NCBI GenBank assembly: GCA_963709325.1
Contig: CAVPVV010000001.1
Coordinates: 1,226,820 to 1,290,819 of the forward strand
Reading direction: 5' to 3'
Origin: VFZN01 sp963709325
GTDB lineage: Bacteria > Acidobacteriota > Vicinamibacteria > Vicinamibacterales > UBA2999
Length of the DNA: 64,000 nt
Every line of letters starts with the position of its first letter. Position 1 is the stretch's first letter. The notes under the pieces are model-generated. The model had not been told where the DNA came from. It was given only the letters and a program-made list of their open reading frames with translations, and ran no database searches. The position numbers were made by a program, and so were the translations under genes. Of this stretch, positions 63,210 through 64,000 are shown one piece after another.

Positions 63210-64000
63210 TTAGCTTCCCTGGGTCCGAGGATGATCATCGCCCAACTTCGCACGATTGATTCGCAACGCTTCGCGTGACACCTGTTCGGTTTCGCCCGCG
63301 CCTTGCCCTGGGCGCACAGCGCCTGGCCTAAGAAGACTAGCGTCGATGCCGCTCGCGGATGGTCTTGCGCCAGTGTGACCCTGTCGATCGTTACTGCATC
63401 GCGCGAGATTACGCTCACCTTCTTCAGGCTTACCCTGCTGTGTCAGCATCTGGCCAATGTTTCGATACTCCATTGCGACACTAGGGTGACGCTCGCCAAA
63501 GGCTTGGCGGAAGATCTCGAGGGCCTCCCGATAGCGCAATTCGGCCTCGTCATACTTCTGCTCCTCATGAAGCACCGCGCCCAGGGCACAGCTCCTCGCC
63601 AGGTCCACCAATCCGAGGCGGCGTCGCCAGGATCGGTGAACGACATCGCATCGTCGATGTCGAAGCGCGCATCGCCAACATCTCGCAACCGGCGGGCAGG
63701 GTCTTTGTGCAAGCATCGCGTCAGGAGCACCCGAATCGCGGGCGGCGTGCCGCTCGGCAGTGCAGTCCACTCCGGCTGATCAGCAGGATCGAGGCGAGCG
63801 TCTCGCCGACGTCATCGCCCTTGAAGGTACAGTTTCCCGCAGAGCATCTCGTGCAGTAAGCCGCCAAAGGCCCAGATGTCGGCGCGCTTGTCCACCGCGC
63901 GCCCTCTCGCTTGCTCCGGGGACATGTAGGCAGCCGTACCGAGGACGATTCCCGCCTGTGTCATCGCGGGCGAGGTGATCGTCGGCGACGAGACGAAGTC
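63210..64000 (-). pseudogene. Remnant of a Ser/Thr kinase with TPR tail, cut by window edge
   Basis: From the right edge leftward: GIVLGTAAYMSPEQARGRAV and DKRADIWAFGGLLHEMLCGK (kinase C-lobe). The frame shifts near 63825 to GDDVGETLASIL, shifts again near 63778 to EWTALPSGTPPAIRVLLTRC and HKDPARRLRDVGDARFDIDD, then near 63625 to TPR sequence (LGAVLHEEQKYDEAELRYRE, RNIGQMLTQQGKPEEGE). Instead of a PD40 propeller, this paralogue carried TPRs after the kinase. At least three frameshifts are needed to read through. Confidence 0.7.

Overview
The window is high-GC bacterial DNA. Several traits point to Acidobacteriota, perhaps the Vicinamibacteria: many Pkn-type Ser/Thr kinases fused to WD40-like (PD40) beta-propellers, a small ECF sigma factor of the type that accompanies such kinases, a BamD lipoprotein (hence an outer membrane), and extended DeoC/RpiB proteins. 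This assignment is inference from gene content; there is no rRNA in the window.

Left part (1-12.9 kb, mostly minus strand). A nearly continuous, overlapping operon runs leftward: aroDE-trpE-trpG-trpD-trpC-trpF-trpB-trpA-chorismate mutase-aroF-tyrA, then scoA-scoB and a polymer-forming membrane protein. It is headed by what reads as a complete ribosome-mediated tryptophan attenuator: a leader peptide with Trp-Trp-Tyr-Trp, mutually exclusive pairings, and a perfect 14-bp terminator stem with a T-run just before aroDE. One Trp sensor therefore appears to stand before shikimate, chorismate-branch and Trp genes. At the left edge is the start of an M17-type aminopeptidase with two tandem palindromes upstream.

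Middle part (13-40.6 kb). First come an exported SpoIVB/S55-like protein and a beta-propeller protein, an ECF sigma/anti-sigma pair, a TPR protein and a sigma-54 activator. A long plus-strand housekeeping operon follows (aroC-def-fmt-rsmB-PASTA-rpe-ybgC-epimerase-bamD-hypothetical). Next are pgsA, a sugar-nucleotide pair (nucleotidyltransferase and phosphomannomutase), tRNA-Gly(CCC), and a nucleoside salvage group (deoC, rpiB, hpt, a lipoprotein deaminase, upp) ending at tRNA-Val(CAC). DeoC and RpiB carry N-terminal extensions that recall sugar-phosphate bacterial-microcompartment enzymes, although no shell gene is present.

Right part (40.6-64 kb) is accessory. It holds two intact PD40 kinases, one kinase with a scrambled N-lobe, one frameshifted kinase, and a kinase/TPR remnant at the right edge. 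It also has an IS5-type insertion sequence lying between an ECF sigma gene and a kinase, a stand-alone SagB-like oxidoreductase, an FAD oxidase, and several frameshifted genes (a lipoprotein, an NmrA-like gene, an uncharacterised remnant). Single-base indels are far more frequent here than in the left 40 kb. That suggests either real decay of paralogues or local sequence error.
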